NCBI GenBank assembly: GCA_011634665.1
Contig: WAEK01000015.1
Coordinates: forward strand, 604,501 to 668,500
From: Mortierella sp. BCC40632
Lineage: Eukaryota; Mortierellomycota; Mortierellomycetes; Mortierellales; Mortierellaceae
Direction: 5' to 3'
Length of the DNA: 64,000 bases
Part shown: positions 60,119 to 64,000 of the stretch, in pieces
How the letters are laid out: each line of letters starts with the position of its first letter
Numbering within the stretch: position 1 is the stretch's first letter
Position numbers and translations under genes: made by a program
Notes under the pieces: generated by a model
Told to the model about the DNA's origin: nothing
What the model saw: the letters and a program-made list of their open reading frames with translations, nothing else
The model's database searches: none

Positions 60119-60458
60119 GGCAAAGAAAAAAAAAAAAAGTTGGAATGGTCGCGAGGAACGAAGTGAAAGTCAAGAGAATAAGTAAGCTCAACAGACCCGG
60201 GTCTTTTTTTTTTTTGCCCGCACTCTTGCCCTGAAAAAAAAAAAAAAAACTGGGTTGCATGGATGTAGCCCGTTAAGGGTTGCTTTTACTCAAAAAACGT
60301 TTACATATCTTCTTGGTTCATAACATGGCATTTCTTTTTTTTTTTTCTTTGTTCGTTCCTTCTGTGGTAATTCGTATTCATAAGTTTCGTCACTAGATAA
60401 GGGTTCTCCTTCTCCCCATTTCTCTTTCTTCAAACTTTACTTCCACTCGATCCACTCT
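60119..60458. other. Allantoicase promoter / cyclin 3' region
   Basis: Contains A-runs (about 60123-60138; 60234-60250), T-runs and the 16-bp motif at 60268-60283. It also holds the 3' end of the upstream same-strand cyclin gene. No gene seen. Confidence 0.5.
60268..60283 (+). promoter_or_regulatory. Shared 16-bp promoter motif, copy upstream of allantoicase
   Basis: GCCCGTTAAGGGTTGC, 150 bp upstream of the minus-strand allantoicase ATG. It is an exact match to 36366-36381 upstream of the transporter. Confidence 0.35.
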
Positions 60459-63400
60459 TTAAGTAGGTCGGTGCAACCTTGGCGCAATCTTGGCAGGCCC
60501 ACTTGGCTTGGACGGAGCCTTACCTGCAGCAGGCCCAGCAGGCATCATCGTCGCAGGCGGTTTGTTGTAAACAACAGGGAACACAGGAATATAAAGCCTA
60601 GTTGGCCCACCAGGATGAGGATGACCAGGAACAGGAGCATGAGCCAAAAACTGGGGCGGATGTGGCATTGCCCCATGTGGACCGGGCGCATAATCGACCG
60701 CCATAATCATTGTTGGAGTATGAGGTGCAGCCGGTGGGCGCCCGCTGCCATCTCCAGGCACTGCAGCCATGGGCGCATACGGAGATGGATAGGCAATGAA
60801 CGGCGGATGATATGGAGGAGGAGCAGCCACAACACTTGGTACAAGGGGACGAAGCTTGGGTGGTTGCGACGACGTCTTTGGATCACTCGGCCCAGCTGTG
60901 CCTTTTTTCTTTCCAGGTTCAGAGCTCACAGGCGCTACGCGACCTTTTGAGTCCTCTTCGGCCGCCATGGGCGTTCTCGGTCGGATAGGTGTGAATTGAC
61001 GAGAGGGGCGAGCAGCCGCCACCGCCGCTTTGCTGTTGGGTCCGCTGGTCGCGGGAAGAATAGCCTGAGGATTGCGAGGGACGGCCATCATCCCCGCAGG
61101 AGGACCCCCAGCAGCCACTGCAGACATGGCCGTGAACCCGTTTGGGCCTGGGATCAGCTGGACATTAGGAGCAGGGTAGTAGGAGGCAACGTAATGTGGG
61201 TGAGGATACTGGACAGCTGGGTGGAGAGGAGTAGGCGCGGCTTGTCGTGTCCATTCCCTACCATTCGGGGTTCCTTCCGACTCTGCCTTTCGCAGATTCG
61301 ACTTTGCTGTCGATGACGATGGCATTGAAGAGGATGCAGAGGAAGATGAGCTCGCATCCAAGGTCTCTACTCCTTCTCTAATGGCCTTGGACTTTCTGGA
61401 TACTTTTGGCATGGAGATAGAAAGGCGGGAACGTCGGGGAGCAACTGTAGATGGAGCTGAAGGTGGAACAGGTGCTTCGTCCTCATCACAGTCCATTTCC
61501 ATGTCTACATCGACTGACAGGGGTGACTTCAGGCTCGGCTCTGTTGGGGATCGAGCATCAAAGGGATGATGCCTTGGACTTTGCGAATCATCTACTGCCC
61601 TCATTGGAGTAGCTGGGGGTGTCGAGTAACTTGGATCAGGCGTGGAAAAGGTGGGAGGCTGTGAATGTGACGAAAAGTAAAAGGGCGCCATCGACGAAGG
61701 ACGACCAGTGGAGTTGGAAGACTGGGGAGGCTCTTCGCCCATTGGGGACAGGCTGGAACGCGACGGCTCAAAAGTCAACTCAGAAGCCAAAGTAGACAGG
61801 GATGGTTCTCTCGAACGGTGTTGGCGGCGTCCACGGGCGGCGCTGGATGTTCTTTGTGTCGAGTGCAAAGTACCGAGTGACCTAGAGTTCCTTCCTCGAT
61901 CTTGCTCGTCGTCCTGGCCACTGTATGGGGGTGGTGGGGGTTTCATCTGGAAGGTTGGCTCTCGTGCTGTGCTATTCTCTCCACGGTTCACTGACTCGTC
62001 GCGACGCCATGGCGACGAAGCAGAGGTAGGGGTGATTGGGCTGATCATGTCCTCGCTGTCGTATTCAGATGCGAGATTTGTGGCCGATGAAGCGGGTGAG
62101 ATACGATGTCGGACCAAATAAGGGTGCGATCTCAAAGCCGGTTGTTGGGGTGCTGGATCCGGTGTCGGGACAGTGGAGGGCTCTGAACGATTTGAAGCAA
62201 GGGAAGCAATCTTGCGGAAAAGAGGCTTTAGGATATTCTTGTTTCCTGAAGCTGGCAAAGAGGATTTTTCAGCATCATTGCCTTTACTTGGATTAGCAGC
62301 CCGTTTTGCTGGTGTGGACTCCAAGGTTCCAGAAGAGAGGCGCTGCAACTTCCGCTTTGGATTAGGGCCACTTTCTTCTGGAGGAGGCGATGCTTTGTTG
62401 AACTCCTCTTCGATTCTGGCAGCCTCTTCGTCTTTAACCATTCCCCCATAATGAGAAATGTGGTTGTACTTTGTCTCAAATTCATTTGTAGGCCAGATCA
62501 TGTGGTCTAGATTCATCTTATTCGAGCGAGGGATGGGTTGCTTGGCCACAGGGGTTGTCGGGCTCATAACAGGCGTATTCTGCCCACTACGCCACTCTGA
62601 TGGAGATCCAACTTGGTCCTCAGCTTTTTCGGACATCACATCGTCTTCATCCTGGTCAATAATCTCCTTGCTATCTCGATATGGGCCGACAGAGACAAAC
62701 GCGCGAGAAGGGTCATACTCGACAGAGGACTGGCGAGACTGAGAACGCTTTACAGTCATTAGCGCGGGGTGAGCCTGCTTGAGGCTTTCTGGGACTACAA
62801 TGTGCTTCTTCTCGGCAAGACGGACGTACTCCCCCTTGGCAGGTGTGATAGCATCATACTTGGCTCGCTCGGTGCCATTAACACGCTGATGGTACATCAA
62901 CAATTTGTTACCATATGCCTGTAGCTCTGACTCGGTGGTGTTTAGTTCAAACTGGGAGAGGAACAGGAACTCGAGCTCGAGCTGGTTGAGCTCTGACAAT
63001 GGAAGCCCGCCAACCTAATGAGATGGAAAGGTCAGAATTCAGCTCATGGGCACGTGTACACAGGGATAGGACAACAAAAGCGTCAATTTAGACCATCAAT
63101 CCACACGAGGGCACACTTACCCTTGCATATCGAACGTTGGGGTAGAACACATCAGAGGAGAACTTGCATGCCACGAGAATACTGGTGATCAAGAGCCGAT
63201 GGATGTTGAAGCTGTTGATAATGAGTTTGGAGCCGATAGGGGATTCGGATGATGAGGTGTAGATCTCGTCGGCAATAGGTTCTTCTTCGTCCATCACGTC
63301 GTCGTCGTCGTATGGCTCGGTAGAGCTCTCTGTGACAGGAGGCGACCGTTCAGTTTTCTCGCTCGGCGCCACTTTACTGTCAACAAGACCACCAGGACTG

Positions 63401-64000
63401 GTGGCAGCAAGATAGGGGAGCTGATTAACCTCCTCAATGGTCATGGAGGCCTGCCGTAGAAGCGACCTTGGGATGTTGTTGGTCAAGACATGCGTCGGTT
63501 TACATCCACCTCCAATCCGATCAAAGTAGAGCAGGATGATCAAGAGGACTTCATTCTGAAAGGGTGCATACTGAAGAATCCTGGATAGATACGCCTCAAT
63601 AGAGATGTTTGGAATAGCTCGAGAGTGGAAAAGAGTGATTTTGGGACAGTTGAGGCGGTCGTTGACAGCAAGGATGGTGTTGATGAGCGAGGAAACCAAG
63701 AGTAGTGTTTGGGAGGTGGAACAGTTGACAATGTCGTACACGGGGGGCGGAGGGAGAAGATCTAGGTCAGGTATATTGGCCATGGCCTCATCATAGTCGG
63801 GAGCACTGGTCTCATCAGTCATGGTGCCTTGGGATGCTCTGATAGTGCTGGCGCCATGACTGGCGATCACTTTGTGAATAGACGGGAGGTTGATGTAAGC
63901 ACCCTTTTTGGAGGCGAGAGTGGTTGCGAGTGAGATGGGTATTGAGGCAGGGGTGGAAGAGCCGAGGGCTGAAGTTTTGGAAGGAGGAAAATATGCGCGT
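60459..64000 (-). CDS. PHO80-like cyclin with long disordered tail, 5' end outside the window
   Basis: Pho80/PCL-type cyclin, expected to bind a Pho85-like CDK. Two exons are visible: 64000 (open to the edge) to 63121, and 63014-60459, joined in phase 0. The cyclin box runs through VYDIVNCSTSQTLLLVSSLINTILAVNDRLN, the IPNISIEAYLSRILQYAPF segment typical of PHO80 cyclins, FNIHRLLITSILVACKFSSDVFYPNVRYARVGGLPLSELNQLELEFLF and LSQFEL. An acidic Ser-rich insert of about 90 residues interrupts the box between its middle helices. More than 750 residues of Pro/Ser-rich disordered sequence follow, unlike compact yeast Pho80 (293). The upstream frame stays open to the edge without a required ATG, so the start is not in view. 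Confidence 0.85.

Noticed and set aside
1..64000. CRISPR arrays, operons, tRNA or rRNA genes
   Set aside because: The tandem repeats are simple microsatellites without spacers; the DNA is eukaryotic, and no tRNA- or rRNA-like sequence was recognised by eye. A tRNAscan/Infernal run would be decisive.

Overview
The window is nuclear DNA of a filamentous fungus. Its genes carry many short spliceosomal introns (GT...AG, often with CTAAC-type branch points), intergenic DNA is full of CT/GA microsatellites and long poly-T or poly-A tracts, and a conserved fungal/eukaryotic gene set is present (LEO1, VPS28, DPH2, VPS5, DMA1, a PHO80-type cyclin, allantoicase). Retention of metazoan-like genes (SOSS-C/INIP, an SLF2/Nse6-like SMC5/6 factor) and a very large WD40-like/TRP-like channel suggest an early-diverging lineage, most likely Mortierellomycotina. 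That placement is an inference. Gene models were built by hand by choosing splice sites that keep reading phase and family homology; nearly all are phase-consistent from start to stop.

Layout. 1-16 kb is a dense housekeeping block: LEO1 (cut by the left edge), a PA-TM-RING ubiquitin ligase, a 14-exon SLF2/Nse6-like gene followed by an INIP (SOSS-C) homologue, VPS28, mitochondrial ribosomal protein uS12m and DPH2. Several pairs share short divergent promoters. 16-36 kb is looser, with microsatellite-rich spacers: an unrecognised five-exon gene, a GCN20/ABCF3-type ABC ATPase, a DMA1-type FHA-RING ligase with long introns, and a ten-TM SLC35/DMT-type transporter. 36-48 kb is gene-poor: a secreted class-2 lipase and an intronless beta-hydroxyacid-dehydrogenase-like gene sit between three spacers holding a MITE-like inverted repeat and an LTR-like segment. 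48-64 kb is dense again: the 1,498-residue channel, thioredoxin, the retromer sorting nexin VPS5, allantoicase with a 17-nt microexon and an AT-hook-like tail, and a PHO80-like cyclin running off the right edge.

Functional themes. Two neighbouring genes on one strand (SLF2/Nse6-like, INIP) belong to DNA-damage pathways, and the FHA-RING gene belongs to a mitotic-checkpoint/DNA-damage-linked family. VPS28 (ESCRT-I), VPS5 (retromer) and the PA-TM-RING ligase act in endosomal sorting. Allantoicase (purine nitrogen) and the PHO80-type cyclin point to nutrient sensing. The most unusual items are the propeller-channel fusion, the allantoicase microexon and tail, a 16-bp motif shared by two promoters, the Cys-rich insert in DPH2, and the MITE-like element at 42.6 kb.
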